Below the pieces are notes generated by a model that ran no database searches, was not told the origin of the DNA, and was given only the letters and a program-made list of their open reading frames with translations. From Actinoplanes siamensis (lineage in GTDB: Bacteria > Actinomycetota > Actinomycetes > Mycobacteriales > Micromonosporaceae): a stretch of 62,770 nucleotides of DNA. Each line of letters starts with the position of its first letter. The first letter of the stretch is position 1. The position numbers and the translations under genes were made by a program. Location: NCBI RefSeq assembly GCF_016862395.1, contig NZ_BOMW01000069.1, forward strand, positions 1 through 62,770. Direction: 5' to 3'. Shown here piece by piece: positions 54,021 to 62,759 of the stretch.

Positions 54021-54968
54021 TTACTCGACGTCCCAGCCGATGTTGCGCAGGAGTACCTTCGCCGATGCGACCAGGTACAACGCGAGTTGGTTCTCGCCCT
54101 CGGCAAGGATCCGGTTCAGGTTCCGGTTCAACATTGCCCGGACGATCCCCTTCGACTCCGGCGTCTGATGCTGGAGTTCTCCCTCGATCACCTCTGAGTC
54201 CCGGCGGATTGCCTCCGCGTCTTCGTCCGGCAGCCCGAGCACGGGGAGCGCCTGCACGATCGCCTGCACCAGCTGGCGCAACTCGTCACCGACGAGCCCG
54301 GACGACGTGGTGGCGTTCTGGGTGACGTGGTCACCCCAGTTCAGGTTGCTGCCGCTGATGGTGCCGATGTGAAAGACGTGGCCAGGCTGGGCCTGCCTCT
54401 GCTTGTTCAGGAACTCCTCCACGCTCACCCCTGACTCGATGCACCTTTGACCCAGTCCTGTCAGCCGTGCCGTGAGCGGGCCCTCGAACTCCGCGACATA
54501 GCTGCCGCCCTCGATGAGGCCGGCCTCCTTGAGCTGCTCGGCGACACGCCCCACGAGGCTGTCCGGCAGGATTGATCCTTCAAGGTGGATCTTGATCCCG
54601 TCATCGCCTCGAAGCTGCGTCCACGCCGTCCCGTGGGGGTCCTCCTGGTAGAGGTACTGCAGGATGCCGCGCTCAGCGGCGCTGCGCATCTCTGCCGGGT
54701 TCGCGCGCCGACGGCGACGCTCCTCCACCTCAGCCCTGCCGGCATCGGTCAGGTAGGCGGCGTTCCCACCGAAACCCATCGTCTCGGCGAGCTTGATCAA
54801 TCCCTGGCCGTCGAGGAGGCGCAACGTGCCGCGCCATAGATCCTCGGCGTGGTCGTCGAGAGTTTCCCCGAGAAGATCAACAAAGTGCGGGATCTCCCCA
54901 GCGTTCTCTGGAGCGTGATCGTAGAGAAGCTCAAGTGCTTGGATGCGACGGCTATGAGAGTCGGACAC
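54021..54968 (-). CDS. Tandem winged-helix-like protein
   Basis: 315 residues from GTG with GGAGG upstream. Two winged-helix-like units (SRRIQALELLYDHAPENAGE, LLDGQGLIKLAETMGFGGNA, YLTDAGRAEVEERRRRR; then ERGILQYLYQEDP, LKEAGLIEGG, LTGLGQRCIESG). A C-terminal part (HIGTISGSNLNWGDHVTQN, LVQAIVQALPVL) resembles the beta plus helix tail in some AbiTii-like defence proteins. That resemblance is weak. It lies just upstream of, and divergent from, the second resolvase. Confidence 0.55.
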   Translation of the reverse strand: MSDSHSRRIQALELLYDHAPENAGEIPHFVDLLGETLDDHAEDLWRGTLRLLDGQGLIKLAETMGFGGNAAYLTDAGRAEVEERRRRRANPAEMRSAAERGILQYLYQEDPHGTAWTQLRGDDGIKIHLEGSILPDSLVGRVAEQLKEAGLIEGGSYVAEFEGPLTARLTGLGQRCIESGVSVEEFLNKQRQAQPGHVFHIGTISGSNLNWGDHVTQNATTSSGLVGDELRQLVQAIVQALPVLGLPDEDAEAIRRDSEVIEGELQHQTPESKGIVRAMLNRNLNRILAEGENQLALYLVASAKVLLRNIGWDVE

Positions 54969-55040
54969 CACGTCCTCCAACGAGTTCGGTGACCATGCAT
55001 TCAACCAGGGCCACGAACAAGGGCGATTGGGGTGCCTATG

Positions 55041-55151
55041 TGGGGTACACCCCAACCTGACATCTCAGTCCCGCCCGAAGATCGTCAGGATAGAGCCGGT
55101 TCTGGCATTTCTTGACACTTTCTGGTTGGAATCTTAGGGTTCAACCTGACA
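55041..55151. repeat. Candidate res region of the second resolvase
   Basis: TGGGGTACACCCCA dyad (55041-55054) followed by CAACCTGACA at 55053-55062 and again at 55142-55151, directly before the resolvase gene. Confidence 0.4.
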
Positions 55152-55176
55152 CATTTGGTCAGGAAGGAGTCCGGCG

Positions 55177-55752
55177 ATGCGAGTGGGCTACATCAGGGTC
55201 AGCTCCGTCGACCAGAACACCGTCCGGCAGCTCGACGGCGTCGCGGTGGAGCGCGTCTTCACCGACAAGGCCTCCGGCAAGGACACCGCCCGACCGAAGC
55301 TCGACGAGCTGATCGCGTTCGTCCGCGACGGCGACACTGTGCTCGTGCACTCGATGGACCGGCTCGCCCGCAACCTCGACGACCTGCGCCGCCTCGTCCG
55401 GACACTGACCAGCAAGGGGGTGCGGGTGGAGTTCGTCAAGGAAGGGCTGACGTTCACCGGCGAGGACTCGCCCATGGCCAACCTGCTGCTGTCGGTGATG
55501 GGCGCGTTCGCCGAGTTCGAGCGCGCCCTGATCCTGGAACGCCAGCGCGAGGGCATCGCCGCGGCCAAGCAGCGCGGCGCCTACACCGGCCGCAAGCCAG
55601 CGCTCAACGCCGACCAGGTGGCCGAGGTACGCCGGCGGGCCGCCGCCGGCGAGAAGAAGGCCGCCCTGGCCCGCGAGTTCGAGATCAGCCGGGAGACCCT
55701 CTACGGCTACTTGCGCACCACCCCGGCGGCGGCCGCGGTACCGGCCGGGTGA
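55177..55752 (+). CDS. Serine resolvase/invertase
   Basis: 191 residues; AGGAAGGAG upstream. YIRVSSVDQN with catalytic S9, SMDRLARNLDDLRRLV, MGAFAEFERALILERQREG and a C-terminal HTH (EKKAALAREFEISRETLYGY). Typical length for Tn3/Pin-type enzymes. It probably resolves plasmid dimers or belonged to a transposon; no transposase is present in the window. Confidence 0.9.
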   Translation: MRVGYIRVSSVDQNTVRQLDGVAVERVFTDKASGKDTARPKLDELIAFVRDGDTVLVHSMDRLARNLDDLRRLVRTLTSKGVRVEFVKEGLTFTGEDSPMANLLLSVMGAFAEFERALILERQREGIAAAKQRGAYTGRKPALNADQVAEVRRRAAAGEKKAALAREFEISRETLYGYLRTTPAAAAVPAG

Positions 55753-55794
55753 CCGCTCCTGTCCCGACCGGGCCGAGGGTGAAAGGGTGATCGC

Positions 55795-56265
55795 GTGATA
55801 TCGAGACAACCAGATTCCGCCGGCCTGGTCGGTGTCGGCTACGAGGGCCGCACGATCGAGGAACTCATCGCGCAGCTGCACGCGCTGGGTGTCTCGCGGC
55901 TGGTCGACGTCCGGCTGACCCCGCTGTCGCGCAAGCCGGGGCTGAGCAAGACCGCGCTCGGGCAGGCGCTGAGCCAGGCCGGCATCGTCTACGAGCACCA
56001 CCGGGAGCTGGGCAATCCGAAGGCGAACCGGCCAGGGTTCGCCACCACCGGGCCGGCCCGCGACGACGCCCGCGCCTACTACGCCGAACTGCTGCGCGAG
56101 CCGCAGGCCGACCAGGCGCTGCAGGCGGTCGCCGCGGCAGGCCGGCAGGAACGCGTCGCCGTGCTGTGCTTCGAGGCCGACGAGGACCGCTGCCACCGCC
56201 AGGTGGTAATCCAGGAGGTTCAGCGACGCCTGGGCCTGGGCACCGACACGCGCGGCGGCCAGTAA
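55795..56265 (+). CDS. DUF488 family protein
   Basis: 156 residues from GTG with AAAGGGTGA upstream. Shows GYEGRTIEELIAQLHALGV, LVDVRLTPLSRKPG, VYEHHRELGNP and VAVLCFEADEDRCHRQVV, the conserved DUF488 blocks with the cysteine in CFEAD. Its end overlaps the end of the convergent gene by 46 bp. The biochemical role of DUF488 is not known to me. Confidence 0.85.
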   Translation: MISRQPDSAGLVGVGYEGRTIEELIAQLHALGVSRLVDVRLTPLSRKPGLSKTALGQALSQAGIVYEHHRELGNPKANRPGFATTGPARDDARAYYAELLREPQADQALQAVAAAGRQERVAVLCFEADEDRCHRQVVIQEVQRRLGLGTDTRGGQ

Positions 56266-57086
56266 ACGCCCAGCACGCTGAACACGTGCGCCCGCTTGGC
56301 CTGGTTACCGACGTAGAAGGCGACGTCCCGGCCTGGCCCGCACAGTTCGCCGAGAAACTTGTCGCGGATCGCTGCGCGCAGTTCGTCGTCGCCGGATCGG
56401 GCCAGCCGCCGCTGGAAGGCCACCAGTTCCCAGTCCAGCACGCCCTGGCGGTGACCGCTGCAGCCGGTGTCGTGGCAGCGGTAGCGGTAATAGGCGCGGA
56501 ACCGCGGCGGTTCCAGCGCCGTGCGGTCCTGGCCGCTGAACAGGTCCGGCTGCCGGATGTACGCGTCGATCTTGCGCTGTTCCTCCGGCGTCCAACCCGG
56601 ATGTGCCTCCACGTCCAAGCCGTCGACCGCGCGCGGGCGCACCAGCGCCAGCGACGGAGCGTTGGCATCCGCGCGGGCCGCCCGGTTGAGCCGGCACATC
56701 GAGTCCTCGACGTACGGATCGAGCAATGCCCGGCGCGGCTTCCACGGGGCCAGGTGCCGTTTGGTGACCATCGTGTCCATCAGCGGCCGGAAGCTCTCCC
56801 GCCGTTGATCCTGCCGGGCCGGTTTCGCCGTCACGGTGACCAGGTCGTACTTGCGGAACTTGTCGTCGCTGGCCAGCTCTCGGAAGTTGATCGGGTACAG
56901 CCGGATCCAGCCCCGCCGTTGCAGATCGACGCTGAGCCCGGCCACGCACACCGTCTCGCCGTAGCGTTCCGACGGGTTCGGCGCCGCCTTCACCGTGATC
57001 AGCAGATGCAAACTGACAGTCTGGTCCGATACCGGCTTCGGATCAGGGCCGTCCTCGCGCGGGCCGAACAACGACAGCTGCGTCAC
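56220..57086 (-). CDS. Hypothetical protein convergent with DUF488
   Basis: 288 residues from GTG (VTQLSLFGPRED). Begins with a beta-rich part (VSLHLLITVKAAPNPSERYG, ETVCVAGLSVDLQRRGWIRL) and contains RYRCHDTGCSGHRQGVLDWE with possible metal-binding C/H residues, and a final strand (VFSVLGVYWPP). DUF488 genes often travel with partners of this kind, so a two-gene unit is likely. Confidence 0.62.
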   Translation of the reverse strand: MTQLSLFGPREDGPDPKPVSDQTVSLHLLITVKAAPNPSERYGETVCVAGLSVDLQRRGWIRLYPINFRELASDDKFRKYDLVTVTAKPARQDQRRESFRPLMDTMVTKRHLAPWKPRRALLDPYVEDSMCRLNRAARADANAPSLALVRPRAVDGLDVEAHPGWTPEEQRKIDAYIRQPDLFSGQDRTALEPPRFRAYYRYRCHDTGCSGHRQGVLDWELVAFQRRLARSGDDELRAAIRDKFLGELCGPGRDVAFYVGNQAKRAHVFSVLGVYWPPRVSVPRPRRR

Positions 57087-57730
57087 CCCGAACCACCGCC
57101 CATCACTCCAAGCGACAAGACAGTTACAGATAGGCAGACTGCCATGCCTTAGCGGGGTGGGGAAGCCCTGCCGGTCCTCTCCGGAGCGCTCAGAGGCCGC
57201 AGTTCTTTCAGATTTTTCATGAACATTCACCGGGTCAGAAGCATCCAGCCAGGCGGTCTGACCAGGCTGAAGGCCCATCTCTGGGGTCTCCCGGACTTCC
57301 ACGAAATTGCAGAGTCGCTCGTGCTCGTGACGTGTGTGCCCGCAGACTCGATATCAGTGACGCCCCCAGACGGAACGTGATTCCTGAGCGGACGTCGCCG
57401 AGTATCGATGCCCCGGCTGGATAGCGCTGGACCGGAGCAGGACAGTAAAACCTGGTAGAGGCGTTGTGGTGACGTCTTCAGGACACGTTGGGCCCGCCCT
57501 GTGGCGGGCCTTTCGTTGTATCCGGCGCCAGAAGACGTACCGCCACCGGAGATCACCGGAAACTTTCACGCGCCCCATCCCGCCGTCGGTCGTCCACGGT
57601 GGCCAGACATGGCGGCGGCCGGTCACCATATTTGCGCGGGAGAGAACCGACTCACACCACCCGGGCATTTGCCCGGTGAGCCCTTCTCCCGCACTGGCCG
57701 CAGTCCAGCGCTATCCAAGTCCGGGAGGAC
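57087..57730. other. Gap with a plus-strand terminator
   Basis: About 640 bp without a supported gene; holds the terminator at 57491-57510 and the leader of cassette B. Confidence 0.5.
57491..57510 (+). terminator. Intrinsic terminator
   Basis: GGCCCGCC, loop CTGT, GGCGGGCC, then TTTCGTT. No plus-strand gene directly precedes it; it insulates cassette B from upstream transcripts. Confidence 0.65.
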
Positions 57731-58003
57731 ATGGTGAACATCGTCATGGGGTGCCTGGCGCCCGAGAAGTGGTGGGCCGACCAGCGCGCGAAGCGCCGCA
57801 CGGTCGTGCTCGTGATCGTTCTGGCCTTCTACGGGGGGCTTATCGCCTTCACCCGGACGGCTCTGCTTGAAGCCGCCGGGATCCTGCTGGCGGTCGGCCT
57901 GGCCGCCAGCGTCATCATCGACCGCGTCGTGGACGGCGCCCGCACCGCGGTCGACTTCACCACGCTGTACCGGATCCTCGCCGCCGCCCCGGGGCAGGTG
58001 TAA
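57731..58003 (+). CDS. Small two-helix membrane protein, cassette B
   Basis: 90 residues; GGGAGG before the ATG. Basic N-terminus (WWADQRAKRR), then VVLVIVLAFYGGLIAF and LLEAAGILLAVGLAASVII as two helices. Two bases before the XRE gene. Counterpart of 48523-48807. Confidence 0.65.
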   Translation: MVNIVMGCLAPEKWWADQRAKRRTVVLVIVLAFYGGLIAFTRTALLEAAGILLAVGLAASVIIDRVVDGARTAVDFTTLYRILAAAPGQV

Positions 58004-58005
58004 CG

Positions 58006-58671
58006 GTGGCATTCGTGCGAAGGACCGTCCCCGTCGACCCCGGCGATTTCGCCACGTCACAGCTCGCGCGGCAGTACCAGAATTCCATCGCGGCTAATCG
58101 TTCGCCCGGCGACATCTACAACATCACAATCAACGGTGGCGCGGAGAAAGCTCAGCTGCCGTCCTTCGTGGCCGCGATCGCGGCCACGAAGGACGCGCTG
58201 GAGCCGGACCTGGCCCAACAGAAGCTGAGCCAGGTCCTCGCCGAAGCCAGGGTGAAGGCCGGCAAGCCGAAACTTCGGACACTGGCCCGGGCGGTGACCT
58301 ACTCCGAGTCGATGCTGTCGCGGGTCTTCAACGGACGGCTGCTGCCCACCCGCGACAAACTCGAGGCCCTCGCCGAGCAGCTCGACGTGGATATGAGCAC
58401 CTTCACCACGGTCTGGCTGCCGCTGTGGGAAGCCGCGAATCGCAAGCCCGCCAAGCCCAAGCCGGCGGTGGCACAGACGGAAGGGCCGGCCGAGCCGCCG
58501 CCGGCGTCGGAATGCTTCGTCTGCGCGGCCTGCAAGGGGTGGATCAGGCTCATCGACGCACCTGGTCACATCGAGTGGCACACCTCGCTGGGGCAGGAGC
58601 AGTTCCCCATCGCCTCAGTGACGCACCTGCGTCCGGTGGGACAGCAGAAGCCGAAGACGGCGCTCCGCTGA
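58006..58671 (+). CDS. XRE-type regulator with C-terminal zinc finger, cassette B
   Basis: 221 residues. HTH (KLSQVLAEARVKAGKPKL, AVTYSESMLSRVFNGRLLP), then WLPLWEAAN, then CFVCAACKGW with H and WH in GHIEWHTS. The shared pattern AGKP..YS..LS.V.NG..P...WLPLW.AA and the finger show homology to 48804-49673. Followed by a strong terminator. Confidence 0.72.
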   Translation: MAFVRRTVPVDPGDFATSQLARQYQNSIAANRSPGDIYNITINGGAEKAQLPSFVAAIAATKDALEPDLAQQKLSQVLAEARVKAGKPKLRTLARAVTYSESMLSRVFNGRLLPTRDKLEALAEQLDVDMSTFTTVWLPLWEAANRKPAKPKPAVAQTEGPAEPPPASECFVCAACKGWIRLIDAPGHIEWHTSLGQEQFPIASVTHLRPVGQQKPKTALR

Positions 58672-58704
58672 TCGTCCAGCGACGTCGATGAGTTCCACAC
58701 ACGC

Positions 58705-58737
58705 CGAGGCCTCGCTCTGTGAGAGAGCGAGGCCTCG
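58705..58737 (+). terminator. Terminator of cassette B
   Basis: CGAGGCCTCGCTCT and AGAGCGAGGCCTCG are perfect 14-bp arms with a 5-base loop, 33 bp after the stop. Confidence 0.75.
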
Positions 58738-58863
58738 CTGTGCTGAGCAGGCGTCCGCCTTCCGGTGCCGGCCGGTACGACGCCGGAAGGCGGCCGCCTG
58801 TCACCCTCCGATGAGCGTGTGGAACAGCAGAAGGCTCCACCTCCCCAAGGAAGGTCTGCCTGC

Positions 58864-59220
58864 TCAGGGCGAGCGCGCCGGAGTGCGTGCTGGAATTTGC
58901 TCGTTCGGCGTCGCTGGATGCGGCAGTGTGACGACAGGGACGTCATCCTCGGGCGAGGCTCGGACGGCTCGGCGCGGGTGGGTCTTCTTCGCGGGAACGG
59001 CGGTGCGGCGGAGTTCTCGGTACGCGAAGAACTTCTCCCAGAACAGCACCTTGTCGTGCGATTCCTGTGGCATGGCGAGCTGGGCGAGGCCCAGGAGCAC
59101 CGTGGCCAGCAGGCCGATGATGGCGATCGCCATCACGGCTCCCCAGGGTGCTCCGGCCAGGTGAGACATGCCGCTGATCAGGCTGGTGAGGACGGGCCCG
59201 CCAACGAGTGTGGATTTCAT
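58864..59220 (-). CDS. Small one- or two-helix membrane protein paired with the sigma-like factor
   Basis: 118 residues, ATGA overlap with the sigma-like gene. Hydrophobic segments TLVGGPVLTSLISG (weak) and AVMAIAIIGLLATVLLGLAQ, then a basic tail (KKTHPRRAVR). Could be a membrane partner of the factor; it does not look like a classical anti-sigma factor. Confidence 0.6.
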   Translation of the reverse strand: MKSTLVGGPVLTSLISGMSHLAGAPWGAVMAIAIIGLLATVLLGLAQLAMPQESHDKVLFWEKFFAYRELRRTAVPAKKTHPRRAVRASPEDDVPVVTLPHPATPNEQIPARTPARSP

Positions 59221-60185
59221 GCCGTGGCCTTCCGGTTCGAGCCGATGGGCCGGCGTCCGGACTCGGGACGGACCGGGTTCCTGACCCTCGCGCGGAAGTG
59301 CGCCAGCCGGCTGTTGACGGATTTGACCGTCAGGCCCAGCTCGGCGGCTATCTGCACCTGGGACATGTCCTGGGCGAGCAGCCCAAGGATGGCCTTGGTG
59401 GTGGGCGTGGCCACGTCGATGAGCCTTTTGAGGTCGACCCGGATGCCGGCCATCGCGGCGGGATCGGCCAGGTCGCGGGAGATGATGCCGCCGATGCTCT
59501 CGAAGTTGATGTCGTGCTGGCTGGCCACCAGCTCGAGCTTGCCCTTGCGGGTCTTGGACCACTTCTCGTACGCCCGCGGGTAGACCAGGGCGCAGGTGCC
59601 GATGAAGTACGTGCGCAGCGAGGCGCCCTTCATCGAGGGCTTCCACTGTCTTTTGCCCGGGGCGATGGCTTTCTTGCGGAAGTCCTCGACCGCCTGGCTG
59701 ATGATGTCCAACGCCAGCTCGGTGCGCTCGTCGTGAGAGTTGGCCAGCACGACCATGTCTTCGGAGCGCATGGTGAACGGACGCTCGGGGGCGTAGCGCT
59801 CCAGCACCCGGCCCATCTGGTTCTTCTTCAGGAACGCCTTGACCACCGGCAGGGCGTACAGCCACAGGTCGTCAAAAAGCTGGTGGTACGCGAAGCCGTC
59901 CCACGTGATGACGGCATCCTGCTGGCCGTCAACACGGACGATTCGCTGCGGACGCTCCTGCAGCATCTCGAAGCGGACCTGTTCGACCAACTTGTGATCA
60001 GCGAGTCGGGACTCAGCACGCTGACGCTCGGGTGACGACTCGCGTTCGACCGCTCCGGAAACTAGCTCCAGCAGGTCGCCGATCGGGTCGGCAGCTGCGA
60101 TCTCAGGGTCGAAAAGGCTGACTTCGGCAGGGTGAACACAAAGTTCCGCCCTGCCCTCCGGGTTGGGCCAGTTATACGAGGGCAT
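59217..60185 (-). CDS. Sigma-factor-like DNA-binding protein
   Basis: 322 residues. Middle region KGASLRTYFIGTCALVYPRAYEKW resembles sigma region 2 helices found in atypical ECF factors. The C-terminus has a region-4/LuxR-type HTH (TKAILGLLAQDMSQVQIAAE, LGLTVKSVNSRLAHFRARVR). The long N-terminal extension with ITWDGFAYHQLFDDLW is unassigned. It probably redirects RNA polymerase or acts as an activator. Confidence 0.62.
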   Translation of the reverse strand: MPSYNWPNPEGRAELCVHPAEVSLFDPEIAAADPIGDLLELVSGAVERESSPERQRAESRLADHKLVEQVRFEMLQERPQRIVRVDGQQDAVITWDGFAYHQLFDDLWLYALPVVKAFLKKNQMGRVLERYAPERPFTMRSEDMVVLANSHDERTELALDIISQAVEDFRKKAIAPGKRQWKPSMKGASLRTYFIGTCALVYPRAYEKWSKTRKGKLELVASQHDINFESIGGIISRDLADPAAMAGIRVDLKRLIDVATPTTKAILGLLAQDMSQVQIAAELGLTVKSVNSRLAHFRARVRNPVRPESGRRPIGSNRKATA

Positions 60186-60632
60186 GTCCCTCGCCTATGC
60201 GTTTCATGTACTGAAAACCCCTACCCCGAATATGTGACCTGCGCCACATTCTGGGTGGTGGTTCCTGGGTGACCATCACGGTGCCGGCGCTGGTTCATCA
60301 GACTGCCGGGGATCGCTGGCCGTTGCTCGCCCGGGCCGCTGGCAGTGGGCGGGCACGAGCAAGCCCGCCAGCCCAACTGCACGGTGCCGGCGCCGAGCCG
60401 GTGCCGCTCCGGAGCACCGCAGAACTCGGGTGCCGGCTCGACCAACCCGGCTGTTGAGGAACATCGGAACGAAAACTGGCGGTTGCGATGATCTCGGAGG
60501 GAAGGCCGGGCGCCCGCCGCGCTTCTGATCGGAAGGCCTGTGACTCGACCACCTCATGAGTGAGGCCCACCTCATGAGCGAGGTCTGGGCGTCCGGTGCG
60601 CCGTCGCGCCCGCCCAGGACCTCACCCGCGCG
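60186..60632. other. Gap holding a gene remnant
   Basis: Contains the Cys-rich remnant at 60221-60445 and no other supported gene. Confidence 0.5.
60221..60445 (-). pseudogene. Truncated second copy of the cysteine-rich small gene
   Basis: Reads EPAPEFCGAPERHRL, GTVQLGWRACSCPPTA, then loses similarity after PGEQR. Matches 3313-3621 at protein and DNA level in the same orientation. The upstream CPHC part is missing. Confidence 0.5.
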
Positions 60633-61259
60633 CTACCGCTTCGCCAGTTTGCGGATCTTGTCCTGCCCTCGTACGGAGACGTTCAGCGCGGCGAGCGCGC
60701 TCACGATGACATCGACGTCGAGCAGGCCCTCGGTGCGGAGGTCGTCCAGCACGTTGCGGGCGCGATCCTGGTCGAACTTCGGGCCGTAGCCGTTGTTGCC
60801 GTAGAACTTCAAGCGGTCCAGGTGCGTGCGCAGCCGTTCGTCGAGTACCTCGGTCTGCCCGGTGAGCAGGTTGACGGCACCGGTGACCATCGCCCAGCCG
60901 CGCATGGGATGGGCGGCGCTCTCCACCACGCACAGCGCCGACTCCCGCGCCCTGGCGATCGCCAGGGCGAGCACCTCGCCGGTCGGGACGTATGCCAGGA
61001 CCGGGCCGCGGACGCCGGGCAACGAGGAGGACCGTGTGGTCAGGTGGTTGCGGCCGCGGGTGAACCGGCTGAGCACCTGGCTGCCCGCGCCATTGTCGAA
61101 CGAGTGGGTCACCAGCACGACGGTGCCGCCCGAGTGGGACGCTTCCGCGTCCAGCCATTGCAGGGCCAGCGCTGAGGCGGTGTCCCAGTCCCGTTCCGGA
61201 TCGTCGTCCGGCACCCAGGCCGCGCGATAGGGGATCGGCACACCGTGTTCTGCAGTCAT
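60633..61259 (-). CDS. Hypothetical protein, 208 residues
   Basis: ATG start. Alpha/beta fold likely (GTVVLVTHSFDNGAGSQVL, LALAIARARESALCVVESAA). The C-terminal half is helical and basic (TEVLDERLRTHLDRLKFY, VRGQDKIRKLAKR). No family recognised. Confidence 0.6.
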   Translation of the reverse strand: MTAEHGVPIPYRAAWVPDDDPERDWDTASALALQWLDAEASHSGGTVVLVTHSFDNGAGSQVLSRFTRGRNHLTTRSSSLPGVRGPVLAYVPTGEVLALAIARARESALCVVESAAHPMRGWAMVTGAVNLLTGQTEVLDERLRTHLDRLKFYGNNGYGPKFDQDRARNVLDDLRTEGLLDVDVIVSALAALNVSVRGQDKIRKLAKR

Positions 61260-61477
61260 CCGAACATGGTCTCGTCTCGGTACGACAAAACCTGGTACGC
61301 GGCCCGGGAGCTGGCGGCCACTTCGACCTTGAGCGAGACAGCCCCCTTCGGGTGCAGCGGACCTGTTTCATAGGGTGGTGTCGCTTGTGAAACGCGATCG
61401 GCCCCCGGTCGTGCTGGCAGCCGTCGGCTGGATCCGCTCAGGAGCTGGTAGAAATCACGAAGGCGCCGAAATTCTGG

Positions 61478-62242
61478 TCAGACCGCGATGAACAGTTGTG
61501 GCAGCTCGGTGATCGCCTGGCGGGCCTGGGCGTGCCGCTCGCGCCGGGCGGCTTCGGCCGCGACGTCGGCCCGGCACTCGGCGAGCAGCTGCTCCATATC
61601 GGCGCCGTACTCGGCGATCTCCTCGCCGAGCAGGGTGATCTGAGCGGCCAGGGCCCGCTCCGCCGCCTGCCGTTGGTCTTGATGCCACGGGTCGTCTGCG
61701 CGCTGCTGGGCGAGCTTGTGCGCCCGCTGGTGATCCAGCAATGCAAGCACCACGCGTTGGCCGCCGTCGGTCGGCGTCATGCGCACCGGCAGACCGGACC
61801 ACTTCTCCACGATGCCGGGCCGGGAGTCGGCGCTGGACTCGAAATACTCTCGGACGAGATCACGAAGCGGCAGGTCCTTGAACGGGCCGGTGGTCCCGTG
61901 CACGGCGTACTCGTAGACGGCCGCGGTGACGAGCCGGTCGCCGGACTCGGGCCAGAACTCGCCATGATCGATGGTGCGGTAGACCAAGCTGCGCAGTAGG
62001 TCAGCGTCGCGCTGCCACACTACGTGCCAGTGCTCGGGCAGATCGGCGCACTTGTCGGGGTGGTAATTCACCACGCCCCACAGCTGACCGGCCAGCACCC
62101 CGTCGTCCTCGATGACTGGCGCCTCCCGCAACTGCCGGAAGACGGCCAGGGTCACCTGTCTACCGGAGACTGTCAGCGTCTTGATCTCCACGCGGGCGGT
62201 GCTGATCGCGGCGTTGTGCACCGTGAGCGGCGGCTTGGTCAT
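61478..62242 (-). CDS. Hypothetical protein, 254 residues
   Basis: ATG preceded by GGGAGGG. N-terminal half beta-rich (ISTARVEIKTLTVSGRQVTL, LAGQLWGVVNYHPDKC, HWHVVWQRDADLLRSLVY). C-terminal half is a long coiled coil (AQRADDPWHQDQRQAAERAL, AAQITLLGEEIAEYGADMEQ). Transcribed in the same direction as 60633-61259. No family recognised. Confidence 0.6.
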   Translation of the reverse strand: MTKPPLTVHNAAISTARVEIKTLTVSGRQVTLAVFRQLREAPVIEDDGVLAGQLWGVVNYHPDKCADLPEHWHVVWQRDADLLRSLVYRTIDHGEFWPESGDRLVTAAVYEYAVHGTTGPFKDLPLRDLVREYFESSADSRPGIVEKWSGLPVRMTPTDGGQRVVLALLDHQRAHKLAQQRADDPWHQDQRQAAERALAAQITLLGEEIAEYGADMEQLLAECRADVAAEAARRERHAQARQAITELPQLFIAV

Positions 62243-62726
62243 CGGCGAGCCCTCCCCGTGCCTGAAGTCACCGCCACATTACTGCCTGTCGATGGCTATG
62301 GGCGGGCATCCGATCGGTAACTGCCTCACAGCGGGTCCTCGTGCTGGCCTGGTCCGGGGCGAATTGCGGCTGCTGTCTGCCGACGATCGTTGAGCCCGCT
62401 GTGGGATTGTTCAGCACGCATGGCGCTCCCCCCACGAAGTCAACCACGGTGATCGGGTCATCACGGACGGCCGTCATCCTCGCATCCACGTACGACAATC
62501 TCTGGCCCTGTGACGTCTCAGGGGCCCGGTAGCCGCACCCGGTCGGACGTTCCCGCCTGGGGCTCGGGCGTGTCCCCGGCGGCGGCGGGGCGACGCATCG
62601 CGGCTCAGGCGCCAGTGCTGCGGCCTGGGTCCAGAGAGGGGGCTCGCGCCGGCCGGGCTGCTGGCGCTGGGGGTCAGCGGCTTTGCGCGCCATTCGGCAA
62701 ACGACCATGCCGGCGCCCCGTAGACG
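62243..62726. other. Gap leading to the operator region
   Basis: No convincing gene on either strand; ends at the GntR operators. Confidence 0.45.
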
Positions 62727-62740
62727 GTGTTATAGAACAT
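62727..62740 (+). promoter_or_regulatory. GntR operator, copy 2
   Basis: GTGTTATAGAACAT, identical to the inverted copy at 2890-2903. Contains the -10-like TATAGA. Confidence 0.65.
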
Positions 62741-62759
62741 CACTTAGCGTGGCCGAAGG

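Noticed and set aside
57491..57510. Considered as part of a small RNA gene
   Set aside because: Only a hairpin with a short T-run is visible; no promoter or conserved structure upstream.
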